64,000 nucleotides of DNA from assembly GCA_041391225.1 (NCBI GenBank), contig JAWKOL010000025.1:1-64000 (forward strand). The letters run 5' to 3'. Below the pieces are notes generated by a model. It did no database searches. It had not been told where the DNA came from and saw only the letters and a program-made list of their open reading frames with translations. Positions 1 to 9,343 of this stretch are shown piece by piece. The stretch comes from RI-153 sp041391225 (lineage in GTDB: Bacteria > Chloroflexota > Anaerolineae > Caldilineales > Caldilineaceae). Position 1 is the stretch's first letter. Each line of letters opens with the position of its first letter. The translations under genes were made by a program, and so were the position numbers.

Positions 1-1552
1 CATTGCCCGCCCAGTTGATCTTTGTTGAAACTCCGTCCATCACCAGGTAGTAATTGCCTTTGGAGAAGTCCCTGGCAATGTAGCTGAGGCCGTCTAGATG
101 CCAACCGAAGCCTGTCCAATCCGCCTGCACGTTGTAGTTGTGGATACCCACCAAGTTCTCCAGATCATCTGTGCCACCGCTCGAGTAGCTCAGCCCTAGA
201 TTCGGCCCCATGCCGCCCAGACCCTCAGGCGTCTCGACTGGGTAGCGCACAGTGGCATTGCCCGTGTGGTTGTCGCTGGCAAAGCCGTTGACAGTAGGCA
301 TCACCAGTCCGCTAATCGCCAACTTGTCGCCCAGTCCCCATTGGCTGAAATGGCTCACCTCCGCTACGATGAGTACTTCCTCAGGCATGTATTCAGACAG
401 TACCAATTGCCATGCATCGGTATCGTTTTCACGCGTGTACAGCGCGAGTGACTCTACGTCTATGCCGGCTTCCATAAGCGGCTGCGCGTCGAAGACAAGT
501 GTCGCTTTTTGCGGCAATTCTGATATCTTTCGCGAAGCTTGAACGGCGTCGATCTGCCAGATTGCCACGAATCCGTCTGTTTCCTCTTCCGATAAGGGAG
601 TCGCAACTTCTGCGTTGATAGCCGGGAGGAAAAGCTGCTGCGTTGAAGGCTGCGCTTCATTGTCAATTGCGTCGGTATTGCCTGCGATTGAGCCGGCGCC
701 TCCTTGCAGAAGCGGCAGAAACATCGAAACCAGACCCGTTGCAGCGTCCGACGGAATCGCCTCCGCCTGCGTATCTGTATTCGTCTCAACAGGCGCCGGA
801 TTACCCTCTTGCTCAGATGTCTCTCTCTCCGTATCGGCATCGCTATCGCTATCTTCCGACGCCGCTCCGGTGAAGAATTGCGTCCGGCTGTTGGTGGAGA
901 TTCCCTGCGCCTGGGCGTCTGGATCCAAAAGCACCTTCACACCTTTGCCCGGGCGCCCAACACCTATCAACAGATCGGTGGTGTAATCGCCGTAGCCGTC
1001 TGTCTGCATCGTAAGCTCAACCTTGAACACCTCGTCCGGTTTGCCTTTGGTCAGTTTGACGCGCACGCTGCGCTCGAAGGATTCACCAGCCTCCAGTGCA
1101 GGCAGTGTCCAACTGGTTTCTCCTGATAACAGTCGAAGCCCTTTGGGCAGTGTCAATACCAGTTGCTGTCCTTCGACTGACTCATGTGGCCCCAAGCCGG
1201 CGCGCACCGTCAAGTTGAATTCCTCACCGGGGTTGGGCAGATACCTCTCGGTGGTCAGCCTCACAATCCCAGGCGCCAACATCTCTGCCATCTCCGTCGG
1301 CGCTTCCATCTCAGGCAGATCGTCAACCACATCCGCCGGCGGCAGATCCTCCCAGAGATCTCCCTCCTCATCCGTGCTCTGTGCAACCGGCATGTTCACA
1401 TCCTCGGCGTCAACCACACCGTACGGCGACGGCAGCGCCGCGGCGCCGCTCGCATACGCTTCGGCAGGCAACACCAACGGTGACAAGATCTGTACCAGTA
1501 CCAACACCAAAATCGACACAGCAGAGTACTTGCGAGAGGCGAAGCGGTTCAC
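1..1552 (-). CDS. SpvB/Rhs-like large secreted protein, N-terminal part (runs off the window)
   Basis: The reading frame opens with GTG at 1552 and stays open for 517 codons to the window edge. Residues 1-34 form a signal peptide (MNRFASRK, a hydrophobic stretch, then an Ala-rich cleavage region). An acidic, low-complexity segment follows, and beta-rich sequence reaches a region with YPVETPEGLGGMGPNLGLSY followed by SSGG at about residues 437-460. That motif is typical of the start of SpvB/TcaC and Rhs-type YD-repeat proteins. Such proteins are large exported shells that may carry toxic C-termini; the C-terminus lies outside the window, so toxin activity cannot be judged. It does not start with ATG, so simple ORF scans miss it. 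A likely sigma-70 promoter lies 150 bases upstream. Confidence 0.75.
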   Translation of the reverse strand, partial: MNRFASRKYSAVSILVLVLVQILSPLVLPAEAYASGAAALPSPYGVVDAEDVNMPVAQSTDEEGDLWEDLPPADVVDDLPEMEAPTEMAEMLAPGIVRLTTERYLPNPGEEFNLTVRAGLGPHESVEGQQLVLTLPKGLRLLSGETSWTLPALEAGESFERSVRVKLTKGKPDEVFKVELTMQTDGYGDYTTDLLIGVGRPGKGVKVLLDPDAQAQGISTNSRTQFFTGAASEDSDSDADTERETSEQEGNPAPVETNTDTQAEAIPSDAATGLVSMFLPLLQGGAGSIAGNTDAIDNEAQPSTQQLFLPAINAEVATPLSEEETDGFVAIWQIDAVQASRKISELPQKATLVFDAQPLMEAGIDVESLALYTRENDTDAWQLVLSEYMPEEVLIVAEVSHFSQWGLGDKLAISGLVMPTVNGFASDNHTGNATVRYPVETPEGLGGMGPNLGLSYSSGGTDDLENLVGIHNYNVQADWTGFGWHLDGLSYIARDFSKGNYYLVMDGVSTKINWAGN

Positions 1553-1705
1553 GGTCGGGGTCCTTTCCTGGCGTGAAGGGTGTACCGAGGCAGCGGTGCA
1601 TGGGGAAATGCGTAATGCGCCAATGTACTTGGAGATTGATGCAGGCCGACAGGCACAATGTGACGGAGAGGAATGGTGTCACACTGCGCGCTCACATTGT
1701 CTAAT

Positions 1706-1733
1706 ATTGTAGGGAAAACACATTAACCGTCAA
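1706..1733 (-). promoter_or_regulatory. Sigma-70-like promoter of the SpvB/Rhs-like gene
   Basis: On the minus strand TTGACG (1733-1728) is followed after 16 bases by TACAAT (1711-1706). It points to the GTG start at 1552 and implies a leader of about 150 bases. Confidence 0.5.
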
Positions 1734-1963
1734 TTGGTAATTCGGATTAGCCTACATGTCTACGTCATACGTATTTGTACCGTACACACAACACACAGAC
1801 GATGTAATTTCAGATGCATATCCGGGCCGCTTTCAATACAGAGAACATGTACGCAGGACACACATTTCACCGCCATTTTCCCCCACCCCCGCCCCAATTC
1901 GCCCCCACACCGAAACCAAGTATCATACCCACATCGTCACAATCCTGTCACAGCACCCAATCC
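1734..1963. other. Intergenic region between divergent genes
   Basis: With 1553-1705 this is the gap of about 400 bases between the Rhs-like gene and the glycosyltransferase. It is pyrimidine-rich near 1870-1960. Apart from the minus-strand promoter, no clear motif was seen; a promoter for the plus-strand gene is not obvious. Confidence 0.4.
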
Positions 1964-3151
1964 ATGCTGATCCTCCAATTCTTCGTCTCTGTAATCTTGC
2001 TGGGCATGAGCGGCATTCTGCTGCTCAATTGGTGGACGTTTCCCAAATTGAAGCGGCGAGTCGACGAGGCGACGAGGCGACGAGCAGATTTCGACACGAC
2101 CCCTCGCATCTCCCTCCTCATTCCCGCCCGCAACGAGGCCGCCGTCATCGAGGACACGGTCCGCAGCCTCCTGGCACAGGACGCGCCCGATCTCGAGGTG
2201 CTGATCCTCGACGATCATTCCACCGACGGCACCGACGCACTCGCCCTCGCCGCAGCCGCCGCCATAGCGGACGGCGATCCCCGCCTGCGCGTGCTCAGCG
2301 GCGCGGATCTGCCCGCCGGCTGGCTGGGCAAGAACTGGGCCTGCCGTCAACTGGCCCAATCCGCCCAAGGACAGTTCCTGATCTTCACCGACGCCGATGT
2401 GCGCTGGGCCCCCGGTGCATTGGACGCGCTCCTGACCGAATTCGAGCGCACACAGGCCGATCTGCTCACCATCTGGCCTACGCAGACCACCGTCACATGG
2501 GGCGAGCGGCTGGTGGTGCCGCTGATGGCGATGGTCGTCCACGCCTACCTGCCCATTCTCGCCGTGCATCACAGCGCCACCACTCTCTTCGCCGCCGCCA
2601 ATGGACAGTGCATCGCCTTCCGCCGCGCCGCCTACGACGCCGTGGGCGGTCACGAAGCCGTGCGCGACAACGTCCTCGAAGACGTGACGCTGGCGCGCCT
2701 CGCCAAAGCACGCGGACTACGCCTGCGCATGGCCGAAGGCAACCACCTCATCGGCTGCCGCATGTACCGCTCGTGGACAGAAGTGCGCGACGGCTACGCC
2801 AAGAACATCCTCAAAGGCTACGGCAGCGCCGCCGGCCTCATCGCGTCCACCCTCTTCCACTGGATCGTCTTCCTCGGCCCGTGGATCGGCCTTCTCCTCG
2901 GCGCGGTAGGCGTCATTGCGCAGGGCATCAATGTGCCAGGCTGGCCATGGTGGCCGCTGGGGCTGGCGCTGTGGGGCATCGCCCTGCGCGCCCTCACCGC
3001 CGTCCACAGCCGACAGCGCATCGTCGACGCCCTCTTCCTGCCCATCTCCGTCGTCCTCATGACCCGCATCGCCTTCCAGTCGCTCTGGTGGCAGTGGCGG
3101 TATGGGGGGCCGGTGTGGAAGGGGAGGATTGTGGGGAAGAGTACAGATTGA
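1964..3151 (+). CDS. Membrane-anchored family 2 glycosyltransferase, probably carotenoid-related
   Basis: 395 residues. The ATG at 1964 was chosen because it opens directly on an N-terminal membrane segment (LILQFFVSVILLG); longer versions would add a low-complexity proline-rich leader. A GT-A fold follows: LLIPARNEAAVIEDTV at about 55-70, LDDHSTDGTD at about 85, the DxD-like FTDADVRW at about 140, and LEDVTLARL at about 235. The C-terminal 90 residues hold about three membrane helices. This layout matches the CruC / 4,4'-diaponeurosporenoate glycosyltransferase group that adds sugars to carotenoids. The next gene is a CrtI-family carotenoid desaturase in the same direction, which supports a role in making a glycosylated carotenoid. 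The exact acceptor is inferred only. Confidence 0.7.
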   Translation: MLILQFFVSVILLGMSGILLLNWWTFPKLKRRVDEATRRRADFDTTPRISLLIPARNEAAVIEDTVRSLLAQDAPDLEVLILDDHSTDGTDALALAAAAAIADGDPRLRVLSGADLPAGWLGKNWACRQLAQSAQGQFLIFTDADVRWAPGALDALLTEFERTQADLLTIWPTQTTVTWGERLVVPLMAMVVHAYLPILAVHHSATTLFAAANGQCIAFRRAAYDAVGGHEAVRDNVLEDVTLARLAKARGLRLRMAEGNHLIGCRMYRSWTEVRDGYAKNILKGYGSAAGLIASTLFHWIVFLGPWIGLLLGAVGVIAQGINVPGWPWWPLGLALWGIALRALTAVHSRQRIVDALFLPISVVLMTRIAFQSLWWQWRYGGPVWKGRIVGKSTD

Positions 3152-3223
3152 GGGATTAGGCGATTAAGGGATTTCAGATCCTGTGGACGATCTGAAATCC
3201 CCCAATCGCCTAATCCCTCAATC
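3146..3223. repeat. Intergenic palindrome, 'GATTAGGCGATTAAGGGATT' type
   Basis: A 35-base arm (3146-3180) pairs with 3189-3223 with two mismatches around an 8-base loop. It begins at the end of the glycosyltransferase gene and ends before the ribosome binding site of the next. Confidence 0.85.
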
Positions 3224-3266
3224 GCCAAATTCAGCAGAGAAAATCCGAAAGAACAAGGAGCACACT

Positions 3267-4742
3267 TTGCCCAACATCGTCATCATCGGCGCGGGCATCG
3301 GCGGACTGGCTACCGCCATCAACCTGGCCGCGGCGGGGAAACAGGTCACTGTCCTCGAACAGAATGAACGCACCGGCGGCAAAATGGGCATCTTTGAGGC
3401 CGACGGCTTCCGCTGGGACACGGGCCCCTCGGTGATCACCATGCGCTGGGTCTTCGAGGATCTTTTCCGCCGCGCCGGTCGCCGCCTCGAAGATTACCTA
3501 ACGCTGCTGCCACTCGATCCGCTCACCCGCTACTTCTACCCCGACGGCTCGCTGCTCGACGTGGACGAAGATCCGCAGGTGACGGCGCGTCGTCTTGCCC
3601 AATTCGATCCCCGCGACGAGGACGGCTATCTGCGCTTCCTTCGCTATGCGAATACGATCCACGACGCCACCGGCGACGTCTTCATCTACGGCGCGCCGCC
3701 CACCTGGCGCACCGTTTTCCAGGTGAACCCCATACGCATGGTGCAGGCCGACGCCCTACGCCCCATGCAGCGGGCGATTGAACAGCACGTCCACTCGCCG
3801 CAGGCGCGCCAACTGCTCGGGCGCTTCGCCACCTACACTGGCGCGTCGCCCTACCTGGCCCCGCCACGCTCAACGTCATCGCTCACGTGGAGTTGAACGA
3901 GGGTGTCTTCTACCCGCAGGGTGGCATCGCCCAGATCGCCGCCGCCCTCACCCGCCTGGCCGAAGAAATGGGCGTGGAGATCCGCACCGGCTGCCCCGTA
4001 GACGGCATCGATCTCAATTCGATCAGGTCACCGGCGTGCGGCTCAAGGACGGCGACCGCCTCGACGCCCGCCACATCGTCGCCAACCTGGATGTGGTCAA
4101 CGTCTACGAGCGCATGCTGCCGCCCATCCCACGGTGCGTCGCGAATTGAAGCGCTTGACGAAGCTGGAACCGTCGTCGTCGGGCTTCATTCTGCTCCTGG
4201 GCGTGGATCGGGTTCACCCACAACTGGCGCACCACAACATCTTCTTCAGCCACGACTACGAGGATGAGTTCAACGACATCTTCGCCCGCGGCCTGCCGCC
4301 ACGCGAGCCCACAATCTACGTCGCCATCACCGCCAAGACCGACGCCGCTCACGCGCCCACGGGCTGCGAGAACTGGTTTGTCCTCGTCAACACGCCCGCC
4401 GAAAATGGACGCTTCAACTGGCAGACCCAGGCCGAAGGCTACCGCGATCTCGTCCTCGCCTGCCTCGCCCACGACTTCGATCTCGACGTCCGCGATCACC
4501 TTCGCTACACGAAGACTGTCACGCCGCCTCAACTGGAAATACTCAGCGGCGCGCGCAACGGCGCGCTCTACGGCCAGTCGTCCAACGACCGCATGGCCGC
4601 ATTCCGTCGTCCTCACAACCGCGCATCCGCCGTCAAAGGGCTGTACTTCGCCGGCGGCACCACCCACCCCGGCGGCGGCGTCCCCATGGTCACCCTTTCG
4701 GGCAAAGTCGCCGCCGATCTCGTCCTCGAAGACATGAACTGA
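3267..4742 (+). CDS. CrtI-family carotenoid desaturase (frameshifted three times)
   Basis: About 492 residues when the frame is restored. A TTG start at 3267 follows AAGGAG by six bases and opens with PNIVIIGAGIGGLATAINLA, the FAD-binding Rossmann motif, then RTGGKMG. The C-terminus has the family signature YFAGGTTHPGGGVPMVTLSG. The family dehydrogenates or isomerises acyclic carotenoids (phytoene desaturase CrtI, CrtD, CrtN/CrtP); the exact step cannot be told from sequence alone. Single bases appear missing near 3862 (CCCCGCC for CCCCGGCC), 4020 and 4123 (CCGCCCAT for CCGCCCCAT). All three are -1 changes, and the protein is otherwise well conserved throughout, so base-calling errors are more likely than a pseudogene. 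Confidence 0.8.
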
Positions 4743-4810
4743 TCTGTACCCCCAAATCGCGGCAATCTCACCGACGAAGTGAGTTTCCGCGATGACACTG
4801 TGGGCAGAAG

Positions 4811-4995
4811 TTGATCCACGAAGAAACACGAAGGTACACGAAGAAGAAAAGAAAAAGAGTAGGACACGGATTGCACGGATTTTCAGGATTTTCAGATGAA
4901 GCTGGAAGGTCTTTTCTCTCGTCCTCTTTTTCTTGTCCTGTCAATCCTGAAATCCGTGTCCCTCCCTTCTCCTCTTCGTGTGACTTGGTGGATCA
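4811..4995. repeat. Intergenic palindrome, 'CACGAAG' type
   Basis: The left arm TTGATCCACGAAGAAACACG pairs imperfectly with the right arm ending GTGACTTGGTGGATCA. An inner pair (GGACACGGATT... against ...AATCCGTGTCC) extends the stem. It fills the gap before the photolyase gene. Confidence 0.8.
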
Positions 4996-5034
4996 TTTTT
5001 CTCTGCATTCTCTAACTTGAGGACAGGACAGCGT

Positions 5035-6558
5035 ATGACATGCCTCACCGTCTGGATTCTCGGCGATCAACTCATCATCCCGCATCCTGCCCTGACTTGG
5101 GCGGAGGAACAGGGCGCGACTGTGCGTGTGGTGATGGTGGAAAGCAGACGACGGCGCCGCAAAATGCCCTATCACCGGCGACGGTTGGTGCTGCTGCTTT
5201 CGGCCATGCGTCACTACGCGCAGGAATTGCGGGAGAAAGGGTACGAAGTTGACTACGTCGTCGCCGATTCGTTCGAGGACGGGCTGCGCCGTCACTGCGC
5301 CGAACACAAGCCCGACGCACTGGTGACGATGGCGGCCAGCCACTACGCCGGACGCCAATTTCAGCGTCACCGCCTGGCCGACGTCGTCGGTGTGCCGGTG
5401 GAAGTGGTGGACAATCGCCAATTCCTGGTCGAGTTGTTCAACCCCTACCCCGATCCCGAGCCGGGCAGGCGCTACGTGATGGAGCATTTCTACCGCGCCA
5501 TGCGCCGTCACTTCGACGTCCTCATGCAAGGGGACGATCCCGTCGGCGGCCAGTGGAACTTCGACAAAGATAACCGCAAGCCCCTGCCCAAAGACGCCCA
5601 ACCGCCCCAAGCGCCCTCCTTCACCGTGGACGAGATCACGCAACAGGTGATCGATGAGATCACCGCTGAAACCGACGCTGAAACCGACGCCCACTACGTC
5701 GGCTCGCTCGACGATTTCGACCTGGCGGTGACGCGGCAACAGGCGTCCTCGGCGCTGGGGAATTTCATCGCCCACCGCCTGGCCGACTTCGGCCCCTACG
5801 AAGACGCCATGAGCCAAAACGAAGAGACACTGTGGCATTCGGTGCTCTCGCCCTATCTCAATTTGGGGCTACTGGAACCAATGCAACTGATCGACGCCGC
5901 CCAGCGCGCCTACCATGAAGGGCGCACGCCGATCCAGTCAGTGGAAGGCTTCGTGCGCCAGATTTTGGGTTGGCGTGAGTTCATGTACTGGCAATACTGG
6001 CGGCAGATGCCCGGCTTCAAGCGCAAAAACGCCTGGGGCCATCACCGCCCCGTCCCCGAGTTCTTTTGGACGGGTGAGACGCCGATGAACTGTCTGCGCC
6101 AGGTGATCCAACGGGCGATCCGCCGCGGCTACGTCCACCACATCGAGCGGCTGATGGTGCTGAGCAACTTCGCCATGCTCGCCCCGCTCGATCCCATCGC
6201 AGTCAACGACTGGTTCATGGCCTTTTTCATCGACGCCTACGATTGGGTGATGCCGCCCAACGTCATCGGCATGGGGCTGAACGCCGACGGCGGGCTGACG
6301 GCGACGAAACCGTACATCGCCTCGGCCAACTACATCGACAAGATGAGCGATTATTGCAGCGGCTGCGTCTTCAACAAAAAAGCCCGCACCAGCGAGGACG
6401 CCTGCCCCTACAACTTCCTCTATTGGAACTTTTTGCTCCAGCACGAAGAAAAACTGCGCAGCGATCCGCGTTTGGGCCGCAACGTCCTCGGCCTGCGCTA
6501 CCTGGACGATGACGAGCGTGACGCCGTCAAAGCCCAGGCCGCGGATTTTCTGGGGTGA
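5035..6558 (+). CDS. FeS-BCP class (6-4) photolyase / prokaryotic cryptochrome
   Basis: 507 residues, starting at the ATG at 5035 just after AGGACAG. An N-terminal Rossmann-like domain (LTVWILGDQL...) is followed by the helical FAD domain with ILGWREFMYWQYW at about 313 and NADGGLTATKPYI at about 425. Four cysteines (in MNCLRQ, in YCSGC twice, and in DACPYN) match the ligands of the 4Fe-4S cluster of the iron-sulfur photolyase / CryB class. These enzymes use FAD, often a lumazine antenna, and light to repair (6-4) photoproducts, or act as light sensors. It sits between carotenoid and TspO genes, an arrangement also seen in light-induced photoprotection clusters. Confidence 0.88.
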   Translation: MTCLTVWILGDQLIIPHPALTWAEEQGATVRVVMVESRRRRRKMPYHRRRLVLLLSAMRHYAQELREKGYEVDYVVADSFEDGLRRHCAEHKPDALVTMAASHYAGRQFQRHRLADVVGVPVEVVDNRQFLVELFNPYPDPEPGRRYVMEHFYRAMRRHFDVLMQGDDPVGGQWNFDKDNRKPLPKDAQPPQAPSFTVDEITQQVIDEITAETDAETDAHYVGSLDDFDLAVTRQQASSALGNFIAHRLADFGPYEDAMSQNEETLWHSVLSPYLNLGLLEPMQLIDAAQRAYHEGRTPIQSVEGFVRQILGWREFMYWQYWRQMPGFKRKNAWGHHRPVPEFFWTGETPMNCLRQVIQRAIRRGYVHHIERLMVLSNFAMLAPLDPIAVNDWFMAFFIDAYDWVMPPNVIGMGLNADGGLTATKPYIASANYIDKMSDYCSGCVFNKKARTSEDACPYNFLYWNFLLQHEEKLRSDPRLGRNVLGLRYLDDDERDAVKAQAADFLG

Positions 6559-6567
6559 GGAGAAGAG

Positions 6568-6676
6568 AGGGACACGGATTTCAGGATTAACAGGAGATTG
6601 AGACAAAACCAGATTCAGTTGAGATAGCGTTTTTTTCTCTCTCTCTCGTCCTGTTAGTCCTGAAATCCGTGTCCCT
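6568..6676. repeat. Intergenic palindrome, 'CGGATTTCAGGATTAACAGGA' type
   Basis: A 28-base arm (6568-6595) pairs with 6649-6676 with one mismatch. A CTTCGTGTCTCCGTGTACCTTC tail (the 'CACGAAG' word inverted) continues toward the next start. Confidence 0.85.
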
Positions 6677-6735
6677 CCCTTCTGCCTTCGCGTGTCTCCG
6701 TGTACCTTCGTGGATCATCAGTTAGGAGAAATTGC

Positions 6736-8802
6736 TTGACGACATCAACGCCTAAATCACCGATCCGCAATGTCCTCGTGACGGGGGCTACCGGTTATGT
6801 GGGCGGACGCCTCATCCCTCGCCTGCTCGACGCCGGTTACCATGTGCGCGCCCTGGTGCGCGACCCTGCCCGCCTGCAAGGACGCCCCTGGTCCGATCTC
6901 ATCGAAGTGGTGGCAGGCGACGTTCTTGATCCCGATACGCTGCCCGCTGCGATGGACGGCATCGACGCCGCCTACTATCTGATCCACAGCATGGGCAGCA
7001 GCGACGACTTCCACGAGCGCGATCAACGGGCCGCGCTCAATTTTGGAAATGCAGCAGCTTGCGCGGGCGTTCAACGTATCCTCTACCTGGGCGGCTTAGG
7101 CGATTCCAGCACCCAATTGTCCGACCATCTCCGCTCGCGGCAAGTGACCGGTGACACACTCCGCGAGTCGGGCGTGCCTGTCACCGAATTTCGCGCCGCC
7201 ATCATCGTGGGGTCGGGCAGCGCCTCGTTCGAGATGATCCGCTACCTCACCGAACGCGTGCCGCTGATGATCGCGCCGCGCTGGGTCTTCACCAAAGTGC
7301 AGCCCATCGCCATCCGCAACGTCCTCGCCTATCTAATCGCCGCCCTGGAGACGCCGGAAAGCGCCGCCGAAGTCATCGAAATCGGCGGCGAAGACGTCCT
7401 CACCTACGGCGAAATGATGACGGCCTACGCCGAAGAACGTGGGCTGCGCCGCCTGCTTGTGCCTGTCCCTGTACTCACGCCGCGGCTGTCATCGTATTGG
7501 GTCCACTGGGTGACGCCCATCCCGGCGAAGATTGCGCGCCCTTTGATCGAGGGCCTGCGCAACGAAGTCATTGTGCGCGACGACAAGGCGCGCCGGCTCT
7601 TTCCCGAAATCCACCCGTTCAGCTATCGCACCGCCGTACAACTGGCGCTGCGCAAACTCGAAGCCCAGGAAGTAGAGACCGCCTGGACGGATGCGCTCCT
7701 CTCCAGCCAGGGCGACCGCAAACCCGTGGTCCTCACCGAGCGCGAGGGCATGATCATCGAGCGGCGACAACGTCATGTGGACGCGCCGCCTTCCGCTGTT
7801 TACAGCACGTTCAGCCGTCTGGGCGGCGGCACCGGCTGGCTGGCCTTCAACTGGGCCTGGCTGCTACGCGGCGTGCTGGATCGCATGGTGGGCGGCGTCG
7901 GATTTCGGCGAGGACGGCGCGATCCTGAATACGTCCGCGTGGGCGACGCCCTCGATTTCTGGCGCGTCGAGCGCGCGGACCCCGACGAATGCCTCACCTT
8001 GCGCGCCGAGATGAAAGTTCCCGGTCGCGCCTGGCTGCAATTCGAAGTCGACCCCGAAGGCGACGGCAGCACCTTTCGCCAGACAGCCTTCTTTGCGCCG
8101 AAGGGCCTGTTCGGATTACTCTATTGGTATCTACTCTATCCGATTCACGGGCCGATCTTTTCGCAACTGGCCGATGGCGTCAAGGCTCGCGCCGAAGCGC
8201 TCAATCACCCGGCATCCGCGGACACGTCACCGGCCAACTTGAATCAGGAGGACGTACACCGCATGAAATCCAAGCTCGAAAAACCGCAAGATCGCACGCA
8301 GGCCATTGCACTCGGCCTTGCCTTGCTCGCCCCTTTCATCACCGCCATCATCGGCGGGGCCGCAACAGGTTCCAGCCTCGACGACTGGTACAAGACATTG
8401 AAGAAGCCACGCTGGAATCCACCGAACTGGCTGTTCCCCACAGCGTGGACCTTCCTCTACACGGTCATGGGCATTGCGTCGTGGCTGGTGTGGCGCGAAG
8501 GGCGCAACAAGCACGACGAAGGACTGTCCACCAGCGAAGAAGCCGAAGGCGCGCTGAAGCTCTACGGCGTGCATCTCGTCTTCAACGCGGCATGGTCGAT
8601 CATCTTCTTTGGGATGCGCAAACTGGGCTGGGCCATCGCCGAGATCGCCGTCCTGTGGAGCTTGATCGTTGCCACTACCGCCCGCTTCTACAAGATCAAG
8701 CCCATCGCCGGGCTGATGTTCATCCCGTACATCCTGTGGGCGTCGTTCGCGTCGATCCTCAACATCACCGTGTGGCGCATGAATCGCAAGGGCGACGACT
8801 GA
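6736..8802 (+). CDS. Fusion: NAD(P)-binding SDR + DUF2867 + TspO/MBR
   Basis: 688 residues from a TTG at 6736, preceded by TTAGGAGAAA. Residues 12-330 form an atypical extended SDR with NVLVTGATGYVGGRLIPRLL and the YYLIHSMG motif. Residues about 335-500 match the DUF2867 / SRPBCC-like lipid- or pigment-binding module commonly attached to this SDR. Residues about 520-688 form a complete TspO with the Trp-rich helices (KPRWNPPNWLFPTAWTFLYT, five predicted membrane helices). TspO binds porphyrins and in Rhodobacter represses pigment genes in response to oxygen. An internal ATG at 8263, 11 bases after AGGAGG, would give a free 179-residue TspO of normal length, so both a fusion and a separate TspO may be made. 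Confidence 0.85.
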   Translation: MTTSTPKSPIRNVLVTGATGYVGGRLIPRLLDAGYHVRALVRDPARLQGRPWSDLIEVVAGDVLDPDTLPAAMDGIDAAYYLIHSMGSSDDFHERDQRAALNFGNAAACAGVQRILYLGGLGDSSTQLSDHLRSRQVTGDTLRESGVPVTEFRAAIIVGSGSASFEMIRYLTERVPLMIAPRWVFTKVQPIAIRNVLAYLIAALETPESAAEVIEIGGEDVLTYGEMMTAYAEERGLRRLLVPVPVLTPRLSSYWVHWVTPIPAKIARPLIEGLRNEVIVRDDKARRLFPEIHPFSYRTAVQLALRKLEAQEVETAWTDALLSSQGDRKPVVLTEREGMIIERRQRHVDAPPSAVYSTFSRLGGGTGWLAFNWAWLLRGVLDRMVGGVGFRRGRRDPEYVRVGDALDFWRVERADPDECLTLRAEMKVPGRAWLQFEVDPEGDGSTFRQTAFFAPKGLFGLLYWYLLYPIHGPIFSQLADGVKARAEALNHPASADTSPANLNQEDVHRMKSKLEKPQDRTQAIALGLALLAPFITAIIGGAATGSSLDDWYKTLKKPRWNPPNWLFPTAWTFLYTVMGIASWLVWREGRNKHDEGLSTSEEAEGALKLYGVHLVFNAAWSIIFFGMRKLGWAIAEIAVLWSLIVATTARFYKIKPIAGLMFIPYILWASFASILNITVWRMNRKGDD

Positions 8803-9136
8803 CGGCGGACGGACTGTACACGGATCCTCCTCAACCTCCGATGTGCGTAAAGTTAGACACCGTAGACACAAGTGCCGGGGACTTATCGCCGCAGCGAGAC
8901 GGGACATTCACTCCTGGCGACACGTCCAACGTGAAGTCCCCGGCACTTTCGTTCGACCTTAACTTAACGCCTATGAGGTTGGGGAGGGGTTCGATTGGAT
9001 ATACTTTCAGATACATCTTCGTCGCTTCCCATCCTACTCCTCCTTCCACGTGCGCCAAACTCAATTGCGGCCTTAACTCAAATTTGTTAAGGTGGAATCA
9101 GACTCCCACCATCCCATACCTGGAAGGAATCAAACA
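8803..9136. other. Intergenic region with a hairpin and TTAAC-rich operator-like palindrome
   Basis: A 15-base perfect inverted repeat AAGTGCCGGGGACTT (8870-8884) / AAGTCCCCGGCACTT (8934-8948) encloses a 49-base loop and has no T run. A second, short palindrome CCTTAAC-N8-GTTAAGG lies at 9071-9092, 45 bases before the next start, with a related CCTTAACTTAACG near 8957. The second could be an operator. Confidence 0.5.
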
Positions 9137-9343
9137 ATGACCCCCGATCCCAACCGGACAAGCCCGTTACGTTCCGCGCGTGTACTGATCATTGGCCTCA
9201 CGGCCACCATTGTCGTATTGGCATTGGCCGTTGTCGGCATCGTGATTGCCAGTTGCTATCGATCAGCAACATCCCTCCCTGCCGACGTCGGCGCTCTCCT
9301 TCTTAGAAAGGATCTGCTATGCGGTTTCTTCGCCAGTTTGTGA
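9137..9343 (+). CDS. Small single-pass membrane protein of unknown function
   Basis: 68 residues. The ATG at 9137 follows AAGGAA by seven bases. A basic N-terminal tail (PLRSARV) is followed by one strong membrane helix (LIIGLTATIVVLALAVVGIV) and a short polar tail. It has no histidine and so cannot ligate bacteriochlorophyll as PufA and PufB do. The 3' end overlaps the start of the PucC-type transporter by 25 bases, implying translational coupling. The gene is not recognised; a frameshift in its tail cannot be excluded in this indel-rich window. Confidence 0.5.
   Translation: MTPDPNRTSPLRSARVLIIGLTATIVVLALAVVGIVIASCYRSATSLPADVGALLLRKDLLCGFFASL

Noticed and set aside
1937..2653. Open frame antisense to the glycosyltransferase gene
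   Set aside because: A Gly-rich shadow frame with no ribosome binding site or recognisable motif, a usual product of GC-rich coding sequence. The same holds for antisense frames at 5938-6606, 8227-8907, 23380-24345, 52658-53689, 56580-57389, 59028-59993, 61068-62132 and 62766-63821.
1756..3159. A 467-codon frame overlapping the glycosyltransferase in another phase
   Set aside because: It is Arg/His/Pro-rich and lacks motifs; the other phase encodes a clear GT2 enzyme.
8870..8948. Rho-independent terminator after the SDR-TspO gene
   Set aside because: The 15-bp stem is good, but the loop is 49 bases and there is no T run.
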